The notes beneath the pieces were generated by a model. The model searched no databases. It worked only from the letters and a program-made list of their open reading frames with translations, and had not been told where the DNA came from. From Flavobacteriales bacterium (lineage in GTDB: Bacteria; Bacteroidota; Bacteroidia; Flavobacteriales_D; Sanyastnellaceae), in contig JADHLY010000006.1 in the NCBI GenBank assembly GCA_016780385.1, forward strand, positions 1 through 64,000: 64,000 nt of DNA, written 5' to 3'. Each line of letters opens with the position of its first letter. The first letter of the stretch is position 1. This document shows, one piece after another, positions 13,601-19,519 of this stretch. The position numbers were made by a program, and so were the translations under genes.

Positions 13601-14559
13601 ACGGTGGCGCTCCTGCGGCCATTGTGCTGGAAGGGATGCCATTTAATGGCGCAGCGTTCACCATCGTCCCCGGCGGCGTGAACATTGTCGAGAGCCGTTT
13701 CGACCAAACCATCAGCATTGAGGTAGAAGTCGAAAATGCCGATGGAACCGGTGGTTTCATTTGGAATGCAGACTACAACGCGGCCATCGACTGGACCACG
13801 TGGACTGACCTGGGGCGTGGCTATAAGAAGGACTGTGCTGACGTCCTGCCTGGCGCAAGCCCCTGGATCAATTGGAACTATTTCGTGATGCAAACCGGTG
13901 GTATGCTCGGTACCGGCATTTACGCCGGCTCTGAATTGAGCTTGACCCACCAGCCGATGAACTACTACTACGGACTGCAGGTCGGCCTGGGTGCCAACAA
14001 CCAGAACGCCAACTACGGCGCCAGTGCATGGTTCTACTGGAGTGGTGAATTGGTGGTCAACGGTGCTTCTCAGGGCATGTTGGGCTCCAGCGGTGACATC
14101 ATGTTGGATTTGGATTGTGTCATGCCTTGGACAGCATCCTATGACTACACGGTCACGGATGCCTGCGGCAACGAGACCACTTTCGGATACGCCATGACCA
14201 ATGCGGCGATGTCTGCGCCTGTTGACGCAGGGGTCAGCGGAGAAGGTGCCGGTCACCATCCGTTCGATGTGTCTGTCGGTTCAGACCTCAAGGAACCCAT
14301 CCGCGTGACGGGATTGCAGCCCAACCCAACCAACGACATCAGCCAGCTTGGTTTCGTGGTGTCCAGCAACATGCGTTTGCGCATCGATTTGTACGACATG
14401 GCTGGCCAGCTCGTCCAAGAGTTGTTCGACGGCAATGCCATGAACAACGTGGAGTACTTCATGGCGGTCGACGCCCAAGGATTGGATGCGGGCATGTACC
14501 AGATCCGATTGACCTCCGACGAATACATGGCCGTCAAGAAGTTGCTGGTGACCCAGTAA
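1666..14559 (+). CDS. Giant multidomain T9SS cargo (4297 aa) with HYR-type repeat arrays
   Basis: A Sec signal peptide spans about residues 1-44 (hydrophobic core, AQAQA cleavage region). Domain order, with approximate residues: FG-GAP/integrin-like blades 60-445; four 80-residue HYR-like repeats 656-976; a lamin-tail-like domain 1040-1195; a jelly-roll-like stretch 1320-1530; ten 81-residue HYR repeats 1578-2387; a propeller-like segment 2630-2855; three copies of a roughly 115-residue module ending FTSW...GFAYTRT (about 2871, 3401 and 3538); a nidogen-like segment 3113-3299 between copies one and two; then the C-terminal module and T9SS type A tail shared with the upstream gene (LQPNPT, ends KKLLVTQ). 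The two cysteines per HYR repeat suggest a disulfide in each. A surface adhesin or matrix role is inferred; no catalytic domain is recognised. Confidence 0.9.
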   Translation: MSSIRCFFRAPSAAPASSSSLNGFSAILCVIGFSSLLLSTAQAQAPSGDPEVFNVHDKLASSEQGADLNFGSAVAMDGEVLIAADDNEHVEVFRKAGDGSWSLEAVIPAPISGTEFGAREALATNGDWIAIGAKLDDTYENNAGAVHMYKYDGLDWQYTGSLSHMAPFGSIVTDWFGMAVAMDGNRMVVGSRAENGVGAAGAVHYFEYNAMLDMWLESGFIASQHTEGNSTSKFAESVDISGDYMIVGEHRNNTNGQFAGAAHIYAFYNQCWHHQNVFYGHNAQDILGKDVAISGTTAVAGSPFADTDDLNEAGAVTLYRLLPFSGGDSAWAETAHFAPDGTSQGDWVGSAVDIDGSLLAVGVPRDDEFIINGGAGYFLFDCTDGALTCVNEGFACDAMQNDRLGFDVAVSEGLAAIGATLDDNIYENAGSVYILGMDDLGFECDLTAPGTPETDLLTSDDTGVNAYDDTTRQTTPDFDVILPGGGGLSVTADYLAEAGDAVVFYMEGTGDSSIVILTQEDIDNGAVNVDFVYPGPVLEDGEYTFCSYLIDVFGNVGPTDCTTILIDNADPEPIVDFGTSAVAGSDTTLYLDANGGIDLDVQGQANISASDNIAMDTIYVDITEFDCSDAGNIVTVTLTAVDLAGNQATTTFDVAIEDEVAPVAIAQDITVQLNGVGSATITPEQIDNGSNDACGIATLSLDKTTFDCTEVGPNTVTLTVTDNHGNTATATATVTVEDNVAPTAVAQDLTVQLDATGAVSITPEQLNNGSSNACGIESMTLDISSFTCADVGPNTVTLTVTDSNGNVSTATATVTVEDNVLPAMVTQDITVQLDASGAVSITAAQIDNGTSDACGIDTLYLDTYDFDCDDQGANTVTLTAVDVNGNLNTATATVTVQDLADPTASAQDITIELDATGNASITPDQVDNGSDDACGGIASMTVSPDSFDCEDLGTNTVTLTVIDGSGNSATATATVTVVDEVAPDVTGTFPADIILYADDDNGSIDVTPLGAAGAASVDYSDNCSGEGNKTYGVAGQVPTGGLIITAIGDPNDAASTCRFVEIHNSSDADINLTGYALQRWTNDYAGPSTGSNIDLSAIGTMAPGTYAHIANNAGFEGCYGFAPSIIAGSGGPADSNGDDNIAIIDGSSNIIDMFGVAGEDGSNTCHEFEDGVALRAGSNTDPNGGAWDESGWIVYSDGSSASGCTNHNSGQSQNASDIALLINNWAGAGPVAPQADFNSVDISYSDETTSYTASACYTFERTWTITVTDASGNATTVTDVQAIQVADTSAPDITALANTTAAWDLFSFDLSAGDQSTVLAYTSFEEGTSGDQYVDTGDAAADHALANNPGQSEVNFTSTGGEMGFSSYYYSTGSNGLTDGDFVGVTSFTGAVGAYTDGSQGFQMQDTDGIMELVFDNVDVSTGGVTLTLDYFVQSTGWETSNPEDIIRIWVVTDGGEVDLLNTQGQDIDNLGIEGQWNMASLDLDGYDSAELHISLQSNSGSESLFIDNVAFSAGNSPLAALEANGYVSFSDNVELASTEAAITLDGNTCDGAYDIVYTATDSCGNTTTMAQHIDLEDAVNPAISDMPANITQTNDAGNCAAAVSWTAPTSSDNCSVDTFTSDYSSGGDFPVGTTTVTYTAADASGNTTTSTFTVTVTDDEAPVISGMPSNITQSSDVGLCTAVVNWTAPTAADNCGIASFTSDADSGDAFGIGENTVTYTATDIHGNTTTASFTITVEETEDPTIAGMPSDINQTNDPGVCGAVVTWTAPTAADNCGIASFTPSHAIGSTFDVGTTTVTYTATDLAGNTATATFDVTITFDDNPAIAGMPSDITQTADAGVCDAVITWVPPTVPANCGDVTLTSTHNSGDTFAVGATTVSYTAEDIHGNTTTSTFTVTVTDDEDPAISGMPSDITQTADAGECEADVTWTAPTASDNCAIATFTSDANAGDAFAVGSTTVTYTATDIHGNSSTGSFTITVTDDEDPVISGMPADITQSNEAGDCSAAVSWTAPTASDNCGVASLTTSHAIGSVFAVGNTTVTYTATDVNGNTSTASFTVTITDDEDPVIAGVPADMTLSNDGGDCSAEASWTAPTATDNCGIASFTSTHDSGDAFAVGTTTVSFTASDVNGNTTTETFTVTVTDDEDPTISGTPANITLNNDAGDCSAVASWTDPTAADNCAIATFTSTHNSGDAFAVGTTTVTYTATDIHSNTTTSTFTVTVTDNEQPVISGLPSDITQTADAGECEADVTWTAPTAADNCAIATFTSTANPGDAFPEGMTTVTYTATDIHGNSSTGSFTITVTDDEDPAISGTPANITQSNDAGNCSAAVSWTAPTASDNCGVASLTATHAIGSVFAVGTTTVTYTATDINGNTSTSSFTVTVTDDEDPVISPLASDHTYQRDGGEATAFAAWLANYGGAAATDNCGLSGWSNNSTGLSDDCGSTGTETVTFTATDIHSNTSTTSATFTVIDTHAPSCPLIDLVYANDDGPDQTDNITNDASPTVRVMFTGIGVESAEAGDVVELYIQNILTESYTIDQTDVDNGYATFEIGPFGDGPVMLSARHIDDCDQASIFAFLNVIINTAAPILEVQPVTVSLDAFGFASVPIEDFVVSATDDFGTVNLSVGGNPELYVVEDDEGNLILVDLENQEAEFIDIDPVHDVLNGYAQIMMYDAAAGGFLFTDGYSNYAVTNDAFEVLYTGALDDGSFADGDINLDCVHAVDQAGGWIYAIERSDCAVTDSLRFFRFRFDGIGEIEAELLHTLASDVNGNSHDFESMAVDLEGGIAYLVGDHDLYGGSSSQELWMLVMSTGQLVYLGELDDDTEAMWFDEGQLWLGQDNGEVGLPQFEELPAATPYVCGDPSCAIPDTVQFVKADDAETDDSALWDHITDNVALFRSNSGGLYNALSGGGIYYKRGATGSAGAYISDFQEVNDYNVNDLPGDTLSLYIPEGDLCFDLVFSSWTCCGDGGGFAYERIHVPTPSILVGGILGSSEYLDLDDFNGSYNTDDIQAAYFGRVFTQSVMLDCGDTDAPVEVVVRAEDIAGNVTFDTTYATVIDDLAPTLVLEPHTVYLSDAGEGYFNLSDVLGDATMDNCSYAAEMTWDGQSCGAAPKYGLTAGTLDANTSNCDDCTSLVPLGFDFTFYGETYNQVYISSNGLLQFESSSSECCDGEAIPDSDYEAAIAVIHTDLDPDERDDANIYYQTLGTAPNREFVVSWSQVSNYEDNDIRHDGQAVLYEATGQVDIFSGYHAYLPDDCDDPMTTGISNQDGTLGMAPQQFVENCAERGNLYITFTPDGDNYAMDYEVCSDFTCSDVGVVEVAVTLTDPSGNATSGTVEVTVVDEVAPLVVSTPYIQPLDENGEATYDLSNAVATDACGIQSFEALTTLDCEVDAPETGSVDFEKLDDTSGPEATDFIGWDVALTRGNSGGLYNALTQNSYNQAGPDGTLWKLGAADSENQWTSLYDAVDGSLDNNLVGTTLTMVTLQSQRFFEVAFTSWSCCGDGGFAYTRTEVPTASGLFTELEPGTGCDGFVSETVSFEKMDYDDPSLVHDSIAPGVWISRGDDQGLINAATGESWDGEGPSGTLWRVAGSGGAWSSFYDVFGGGIGNAILSTELELWVPSVNQVWHMDFTSWTQGGNGGGFAYTRTSLAPCAGCTSPVALDYDPDALFATPCDIPVYEEVELVATDVNGNVTHAIAYMAVADEMAPEVNLFDLEDYTLYAGESCVNMVDLFAAGSPWYEATDNCDVSVEILYDEINETGIAGCREFDRRWIIVAEDPSGNVATDTTLQHITVIDNTAPTVFLDGVPADTSVDLDASCSGAMPAAATVVASATDNCTDTPTVGPVTYTDSAPAYLCGDAGSYTIVRTYMATATDACGNAGMVTATQTVTFNDVTAPQITDSEGIANGETLTQEEATGLFDFIFIPGPADLEADDACSDVSIEVTEVLGGFIPTETADNFCGAATPEAFTGADACNGGAPAAIVLEGMPFNGAAFTIVPGGVNIVESRFDQTISIEVEVENADGTGGFIWNADYNAAIDWTTWTDLGRGYKKDCADVLPGASPWINWNYFVMQTGGMLGTGIYAGSELSLTHQPMNYYYGLQVGLGANNQNANYGASAWFYWSGELVVNGASQGMLGSSGDIMLDLDCVMPWTASYDYTVTDACGNETTFGYAMTNAAMSAPVDAGVSGEGAGHHPFDVSVGSDLKEPIRVTGLQPNPTNDISQLGFVVSSNMRLRIDLYDMAGQLVQELFDGNAMNNVEYFMAVDAQGLDAGMYQIRLTSDEYMAVKKLLVTQ
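3631..4593 (+). repeat. Four tandem HYR-like coding repeats (240, 240, 240, 243 bp)
   Basis: Unit boundaries fall at 3631, 3871, 4111 and 4351. Each unit encodes QD(I/L)T(V/I)(Q/E)L near its start, an ACG(I/G) cysteine and a C-terminal TATVTV strand. The last unit carries one extra glycine codon (ACGGI). The unit differs in sequence from the later 243-bp array. Confidence 0.9.
6397..8826 (+). repeat. Ten tandem 243-bp HYR repeats with no indels
   Basis: Boundaries recur exactly every 243 bp: 6397, 6640, 6883, 7126, 7369, 7612, 7855, 8098, 8341 and 8584. A degenerate eleventh unit starts at 8827. Each unit begins near DDEDPxISGMPxxIT and has cysteines at unit positions 23 and 38. Units 5 and 9, 6 and 10, and the C-terminal halves of 4 and 8 resemble each other most, which gives a 972-bp higher-order period. 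Confidence 0.95.
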
Positions 14560-14581
14560 TCTCAAGCGGAACTCGAACTTC

Positions 14582-14618
14582 AGGAAGCCGGCCCATCAGG
14601 GTCGGCTTCCTCTGTTTT
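14582..14618 (+). terminator. Hairpin terminator after the giant gene
   Basis: AGGAAGCCG (14582-14590) pairs with CGGCTTCCT (14603-14611), and a short T-rich stretch (CTGTTTT) follows. It begins 22 bases after the stop codon. Confidence 0.7.
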
Positions 14619-14625
14619 GGGCGGT

Positions 14626-14633
14626 TATCTTCG
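14626..14633 (+). promoter_or_regulatory. -7 promoter box of the aminotransferase gene
   Basis: TATCTTCG matches the Bacteroidota TAnnTTTG-type -7 element and lies 35 bases before the ATG. No TTG at the expected -33 spacing was seen. Confidence 0.55.
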
Positions 14634-14668
14634 CGCTGCCGTCGCCAACAGAACCATTTCTTTTCACC

Positions 14669-15865
14669 ATGCCGCGCATCTCAACCAAAGGGCAGGCCAT
14701 GCCCGATAGCCCCATCAGGAAGCTCGCCCCTTATGCCGTTGCCGCCAAGGCAGCCGGCCGTCAGGTCCTTCACCTCAATATCGGTCAGCCCGACATTGAG
14801 ACCCCCGCTGTGGCCCTTGAGGCGGTGCGCAACATGGAGCGAACCGTCATCGAATACAGCCCCAGTGATGGCTTTGCCACTTACCGCGATGGGTTGGCGG
14901 ATTATTACGCTTCTGTTGGAGTGAAAGTCAGCCCCGATCAGATCCTGGTGACGACCGGCGGAAGCGAGGCCTTGATTTTTGCTTTCCAAGCCTGCTTCGA
15001 GCCGGGCGATGAGGTCATCATTCCCGAGCCGTTTTATGCCAACTACCTCGGGTTTGCCATGTCGGCGGGCGTCAAGGTGGTGCCGGTGACATCCCGCATT
15101 GAAGACGGTTTTGCCCTGCCACCGGTGGCGGAAATTGCCGCGAAGGTGACCGATCGGACCAAGGCCATCCTCATCTGCAACCCGGGCAACCCGACGGGAT
15201 ATGTGTATACCGATGCCGAGCTTGACGCCATTCGGAGCTTGGTGCTCGAGCACGACCTCTACCTGTTTGCCGATGAGGTCTACCGCGAGTTTTGTTACGG
15301 TGACATTCCGCCCCGCAGCGTGCTGTCTTTGGACGGCCTCGATGACCACGTGGTGTTGATGGACTCGGTGTCCAAGCGGTACAGCATGTGTGGTGCGAGG
15401 GTGGGGGCTTTGGTAACGCGCAATGCCGCCCTTCGGCAGGCGTGTATGCGTTTCGCGATGGCCCGTTTGTCACCCCCGACCTTGGGGCAGATTGCCGGAG
15501 AGGCCGCGCTCAAGACGCCGCGTTCCTACTTCGACCAGGTCAAGGCGGCCTACGTGGGCCGGCGCGATGCACTGGTTGAGGGCCTGCGTGCCATCCCCGG
15601 TGTCACCGTGCCCACTCCCGGCGGCGCATTCTATGCGGTGGCCAAGCTGCCCATTGATTCCAGCGATGCCTTCTGCCAGTGGATCCTCTCGGACTTTGAT
15701 GTGGACGGGGAGACCGTGATGATGGCCCCTGCCAGTGGTTTTTATGCCACCCCCGGCGCCGGTACAGACGAGGTCCGCATTGCCTACGTCCTCGAGGAAA
15801 GTGCCATCCGACGCGCTGTAGCGGTCATCGCGGCAGCCTTGAAAGTCTATCCTGGCCGGTCTTAA
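14669..15865 (+). CDS. Pyridoxal-phosphate aminotransferase, class I/II (aspartate/aromatic type)
   Basis: This 398-residue fold-type I aminotransferase transfers an amino group between an amino acid and a 2-oxo acid, using PLP in the cytosol. Visible landmarks are the N-terminal MPxSPIRKL segment, HLNIGQPDI, the cofactor-contacting TTGGSEAL loop, NPGNPTG, FADEVY, and the Schiff-base lysine in SVSKR (about residue 236). The length is normal for the family. The first ATG is supported because the KGQxMPxSPIRKL start is typical of Bacteroidota homologs. The substrate cannot be assigned from sequence; aspartate is the usual annotation. It is followed by a secreted glycosidase only 9 bases away, with no obvious functional link. 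Confidence 0.9.
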   Translation: MPRISTKGQAMPDSPIRKLAPYAVAAKAAGRQVLHLNIGQPDIETPAVALEAVRNMERTVIEYSPSDGFATYRDGLADYYASVGVKVSPDQILVTTGGSEALIFAFQACFEPGDEVIIPEPFYANYLGFAMSAGVKVVPVTSRIEDGFALPPVAEIAAKVTDRTKAILICNPGNPTGYVYTDAELDAIRSLVLEHDLYLFADEVYREFCYGDIPPRSVLSLDGLDDHVVLMDSVSKRYSMCGARVGALVTRNAALRQACMRFAMARLSPPTLGQIAGEAALKTPRSYFDQVKAAYVGRRDALVEGLRAIPGVTVPTPGGAFYAVAKLPIDSSDAFCQWILSDFDVDGETVMMAPASGFYATPGAGTDEVRIAYVLEESAIRRAVAVIAAALKVYPGRS

Positions 15866-15870
15866 CTTTT
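15863..15870 (+). promoter_or_regulatory. Possible -7 box overlapping the aminotransferase stop codon
   Basis: TAACTTTT resembles TAnnTTTG with a final mismatch. It ends four bases before the ATG of the next gene, so transcription starting here would give a leaderless mRNA. Confidence 0.35.
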
Positions 15871-15874
15871 CCCC

Positions 15875-18800
15875 ATGAATCCATCTGTCTTTCGCCTCTT
15901 TTCATTGCTGTTCGTGCTGAGCGTCTCGTGCAGTGTTTTACATGCAGATACCACAACGGTTCAGACCTACACCTTTGAAGCGCAGAACAATCCGGAAACG
16001 GCGTACGACAGCCCTGGCCGCCGGTGGTTCAACTTCCCGCCTTCGGATAACGGCGTAGAATACGGCAAGGTCTTGATGGAATATACCCTCAAGTGTTTTG
16101 AGGATGGCACAGCGGGTAACCTTGGATACGCTTGCGGTGAGTGGGATTATCTGTCCTACACCTATCTGTTTGACCATACCGGCATGTTGGACAGTGCGGA
16201 TTTGCAGCACCCCTTCCAGCTGCTGGCGGATGCGCCTTTTGACACGACCCATCTGGTGCCTTACGTTGAAGGGGTGCAAGACTCCGTCTGGCTTGAGGCG
16301 GCCCAGTATGTCGCAGACATGGTGGTGTCTGAATCCGTGGTTCAGCCCGGTGAAGTGGTCTACGTAACGCCGTTTTTTGAGTCCACCACCTCGAAGCGCG
16401 CCCAGTTTTTGTGGAAGGCTGAGGAGCTTGCTCCGCTTGGAGCGGGCAGCATCGACCGGATTTTCCTGCCGGTGAGTGGGACACCTGACATCCGTCGGAT
16501 GGACCTGAAGTGGGGGTTGACGGGGGACTCTGCACTCACTGGGTTCATGGACCTCCCCAACACATCTTACACCTACGGGGTATCCCCTTGGCAGTTTGGA
16601 GACAGCCTCTCCATCCGCCTTTCTCCGCCCATCACTTGGGACGGGGAGAGCAACCTGGTATTGGAGTTTGCCTTGGACGGCGTCACCATGGAGGGTGAGG
16701 GAGAACAGCTCGGTGGAGTGCCCGTCACCGGCTCGGCAGGCGGGGCTTGGACCACCGATGGCCACGACGGAGAAGTGGACTTCACGGCGCCAGACCGGGT
16801 AGAAGTGGACGTCACGGACTTGCAAGGCCTTTCTTCTGAAATCACCATCGAATGCTGGGTGTATGGGGACCCCAACAGCCAGCCCGAGAACGGCACCCTG
16901 TTTGAAGGCATCAACGCAGCTGGACAACGTGTGGTCAATGTGCATCTGCCTTGGAGCAATGGCCGCGTCTATTGGGACTGCGGTCAAGACGGCGGCTATG
17001 ACCGCATCGACCAGCAGGCCCAGCCCGAAGATTTTGAGGGGCGCTGGAACCACTGGGCCTTCGTGAAGAACGCCGATACCGGCATCATGGAGATGTACCT
17101 CAACGGTGCCCTCTTTCACTCGGGAACCAACAAGGACAACCCCATTGAGGGGATTGTCAAGATGAACCTCGGCGCCTCGGGCAATGGGAACAACCGCTAC
17201 AATGGCCGCGTCGACGATTTTCGGGTGTGGTCCCAAGCGCTGGATGGCGCCACCATTGCCTCATGGATGAACCGACAGCCCACGGCTTGGCACCCCAACT
17301 ATGATGCGTTGCTGGTCGATTATCGGTTCGATGGCGCCAACGGCACCGAGGAGGTCAACCACCACCCTGGTGGCAGTCCCGGATACCACCACGGCACCAC
17401 GCTCCGCCGGCCAACACCGGGCCGCGAACGCGCCAAAGGACTGGGTGAAGATTTCAGGCCTCATGTCGGGTTCGCCCGCGGCGAATACCTCGAGTATGTG
17501 GTCGACGGGTCCATTCTGGACCTCCGCCCCATAGCCCCCATGAGCCTGTCCACTTGGGAAGTACAGGGCAATGACGTCGCCATGACCGACTTGACCTACC
17601 ACTATGCTCCAGGTGAGACCGCATCGGTACCTGTGTTTGGTGACACGGTTACGTACCCTGTTCCGGGAGCGGTTTCTCAGGTCATCAACGATACGCTCTC
17701 TTATTACGGCGTGCCTTTTGAGGTGATCGACCGCTACGAACTCTACCGCTACATCACGCCTTACGGGATCGGTCTAGACCTGGGCGATGACGGGTGGACT
17801 TGGTGGTATGATGTCACCGACTATTTGCCGCTCCTCCGAGACAGCGTGGAGCTGCAAGCGGGCAATTGGCAGGAATTGCTCGATTTGAAATTCCACTTTA
17901 TTGAAGGCGAGCCTGCCCGCGATGTCCTCGATGTGGAGGCGTTCTGGAAGGGCCAGTACAACCTGTCCACGTTTGACGAAAATGTGGTCGGCTACGAATA
18001 CACGCCGACCTCCGACCAATCCATGTGGCGTCTGAAGACCCGGGCCTCCGGTCATGGCTTTGGCACCGGTAACAACTGCGCGGAGTTTTGCTACAACATT
18101 CACAAGGTGAAGGTCGACGGGCAGGAACTCTGGTCTTGGCAGATCATGCGCGAATGCGCGGACAATGCCTTGTATCCCCAAGGCGGCACTTGGATTTACG
18201 ACAGGGCAGGATGGTGCCCAGGAGCGCCAGTGGACACCCGCGACATGGAGTTGACCCCGCATGTGGCTGGAGACGCTCCTTTCACGGTGGACTATGACGT
18301 CGACTTCGATCCTTATGGCAATTATCGGTTCGAGGGCCAGATCATCGCATACGGCCCCGCAAACCACAGTCTCGATGCTGAATTGGTCGAGGTGTTGGCG
18401 CCGAGTGGCACCAAGTTGGCCTCGCGGACCAATCCCATTTGCGACCGGCCCAAGGTGGTGTTGCGCAACAGCGGCAGCACGCCATTGACCTCATGCACGA
18501 TCACGTTTGGTCTGCCTGACAACCTCCAGTCCTTCACTTGGACCGGTGAGTTGGGCTTCCTCGAAGAAGAGGTCGTCGAATTGGTGGCGCTGTACGCCGC
18601 ACTGTGGGACGGAGATGAAGAAGAGGACCTCACTTTTGTGGCGCGCGTCTCTGCACCCAATGGCGGAGAGGATGAGGTGGCATGGAACGACGAAGTGCGC
18701 AGCACTTTCAGAAGGCCTCCGACCTACACCTACATGGAAGACCCGGGCGATGAAGACGACAACCGCCTCATCGTTTTCGTGCGAACCAACAGCACTCCGT

Positions 18801-19357
18801 GGGAGAACAGCGCCAAGCTGACCCACCAAGATGGCACCGTTTATTTCGAGCGGAGCTATCCCGAGGCCAACACCCAGTACCGCGACACCATCTACCTCAA
18901 CCAAGGATGCTACACCTTCGAGTTTCAGGATGCGGATGACGATGGCATTAGCTTCTGGGCCAATGACGACGGCAGCGGGTTTGTGAGGTTACGCAAAGTG
19001 GGGGGCAACTGGATCACGTTCGAACCGGATTTCGGCAAATCCATTGTGCACCGGTTCCATTTCGAAACCAACCTCGTCAATGACGTTGCAGCGCCCCCGG
19101 TAGATGCCACCTCATTCAAGGTTCACCCGAACCCCACCAGCGGTGACATCGGATTTACGCTTGAAGGTTGGCAGGGTCGTTTTGAATGGCAGCTTCAGGA
19201 TGCCGCTGGACGTGTGGTGCGTTCGGGCATCGGTCAAGCCTTTGAAGGGGCCGCCTTCCAAGGCCGGATCCCTGTGCAAGACGTGGTGCCAGGTGTGCAC
19301 ATGCTCACTTTGATGCAGCCCGGCAGGGTCACACGCCAGCGGGTTGTGATTTTCTGA
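15875..19357 (+). CDS. T9SS-secreted PNGase F-like glycosylamidase with inserted LamG domain
   Basis: The protein has 1160 residues. A signal peptide (about 1-24) precedes a region resembling the N-terminal jelly roll of peptide-N-glycosidase F (about 28-270), including CGEWDYL, whose aspartate matches the position I recall as catalytic Asp60 of PNGase F. A concanavalin/LamG-like domain (about 300-465) is inserted. The second PNGase F jelly roll follows (about 530-805; GHGFGTGNNCAEFC, LYPQGGTW, GWCPG). The C-terminus is a T9SS type A domain (HPNPTSGD, ends RQRVVIF). PNGase F enzymes cleave the asparagine-glycan amide bond of N-glycoproteins. Secretion suggests use of external, perhaps algal or animal, glycoproteins. 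The remaining catalytic glutamates were not verified. Confidence 0.85.
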   Translation: MNPSVFRLFSLLFVLSVSCSVLHADTTTVQTYTFEAQNNPETAYDSPGRRWFNFPPSDNGVEYGKVLMEYTLKCFEDGTAGNLGYACGEWDYLSYTYLFDHTGMLDSADLQHPFQLLADAPFDTTHLVPYVEGVQDSVWLEAAQYVADMVVSESVVQPGEVVYVTPFFESTTSKRAQFLWKAEELAPLGAGSIDRIFLPVSGTPDIRRMDLKWGLTGDSALTGFMDLPNTSYTYGVSPWQFGDSLSIRLSPPITWDGESNLVLEFALDGVTMEGEGEQLGGVPVTGSAGGAWTTDGHDGEVDFTAPDRVEVDVTDLQGLSSEITIECWVYGDPNSQPENGTLFEGINAAGQRVVNVHLPWSNGRVYWDCGQDGGYDRIDQQAQPEDFEGRWNHWAFVKNADTGIMEMYLNGALFHSGTNKDNPIEGIVKMNLGASGNGNNRYNGRVDDFRVWSQALDGATIASWMNRQPTAWHPNYDALLVDYRFDGANGTEEVNHHPGGSPGYHHGTTLRRPTPGRERAKGLGEDFRPHVGFARGEYLEYVVDGSILDLRPIAPMSLSTWEVQGNDVAMTDLTYHYAPGETASVPVFGDTVTYPVPGAVSQVINDTLSYYGVPFEVIDRYELYRYITPYGIGLDLGDDGWTWWYDVTDYLPLLRDSVELQAGNWQELLDLKFHFIEGEPARDVLDVEAFWKGQYNLSTFDENVVGYEYTPTSDQSMWRLKTRASGHGFGTGNNCAEFCYNIHKVKVDGQELWSWQIMRECADNALYPQGGTWIYDRAGWCPGAPVDTRDMELTPHVAGDAPFTVDYDVDFDPYGNYRFEGQIIAYGPANHSLDAELVEVLAPSGTKLASRTNPICDRPKVVLRNSGSTPLTSCTITFGLPDNLQSFTWTGELGFLEEEVVELVALYAALWDGDEEEDLTFVARVSAPNGGEDEVAWNDEVRSTFRRPPTYTYMEDPGDEDDNRLIVFVRTNSTPWENSAKLTHQDGTVYFERSYPEANTQYRDTIYLNQGCYTFEFQDADDDGISFWANDDGSGFVRLRKVGGNWITFEPDFGKSIVHRFHFETNLVNDVAAPPVDATSFKVHPNPTSGDIGFTLEGWQGRFEWQLQDAAGRVVRSGIGQAFEGAAFQGRIPVQDVVPGVHMLTLMQPGRVTRQRVVIF

Positions 19358-19379
19358 TTGAAGCCCCAAAAAAGGGAGT

Positions 19380-19401
19380 TTGGGTTCATAAAACCCACTT
19401 T
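19380..19401 (+). terminator. Weak hairpin terminator after the PNGase F-like gene
   Basis: TGGGTT and AACCCA form a 6-bp stem around a short loop and are followed by CTTTT. A second dyad (ACCCCC...GGGGGT, about 19410-19430) lies just downstream without a T run. Confidence 0.45.
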
Positions 19402-19491
19402 TCAACACAAGACCCCCTTCAAATAGGGGGTGGTTGGGAGAAAAGCAGTCAAATTTTGTGCGTGGCCCCTATTTATGAGGGGGTCAGTGCG

Positions 19492-19499
19492 TAAATTTG
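19492..19499 (+). promoter_or_regulatory. -7 promoter box of the glutamine synthetase gene
   Basis: TAAATTTG is an exact TAnnTTTG match 20 bases before the ATG at 19520. Because it lies downstream of the longest-frame ATG at 19430, it favours the 19520 start. Confidence 0.65.
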
Positions 19500-19519
19500 C
19501 CCCTTCAGACACAAAAATC

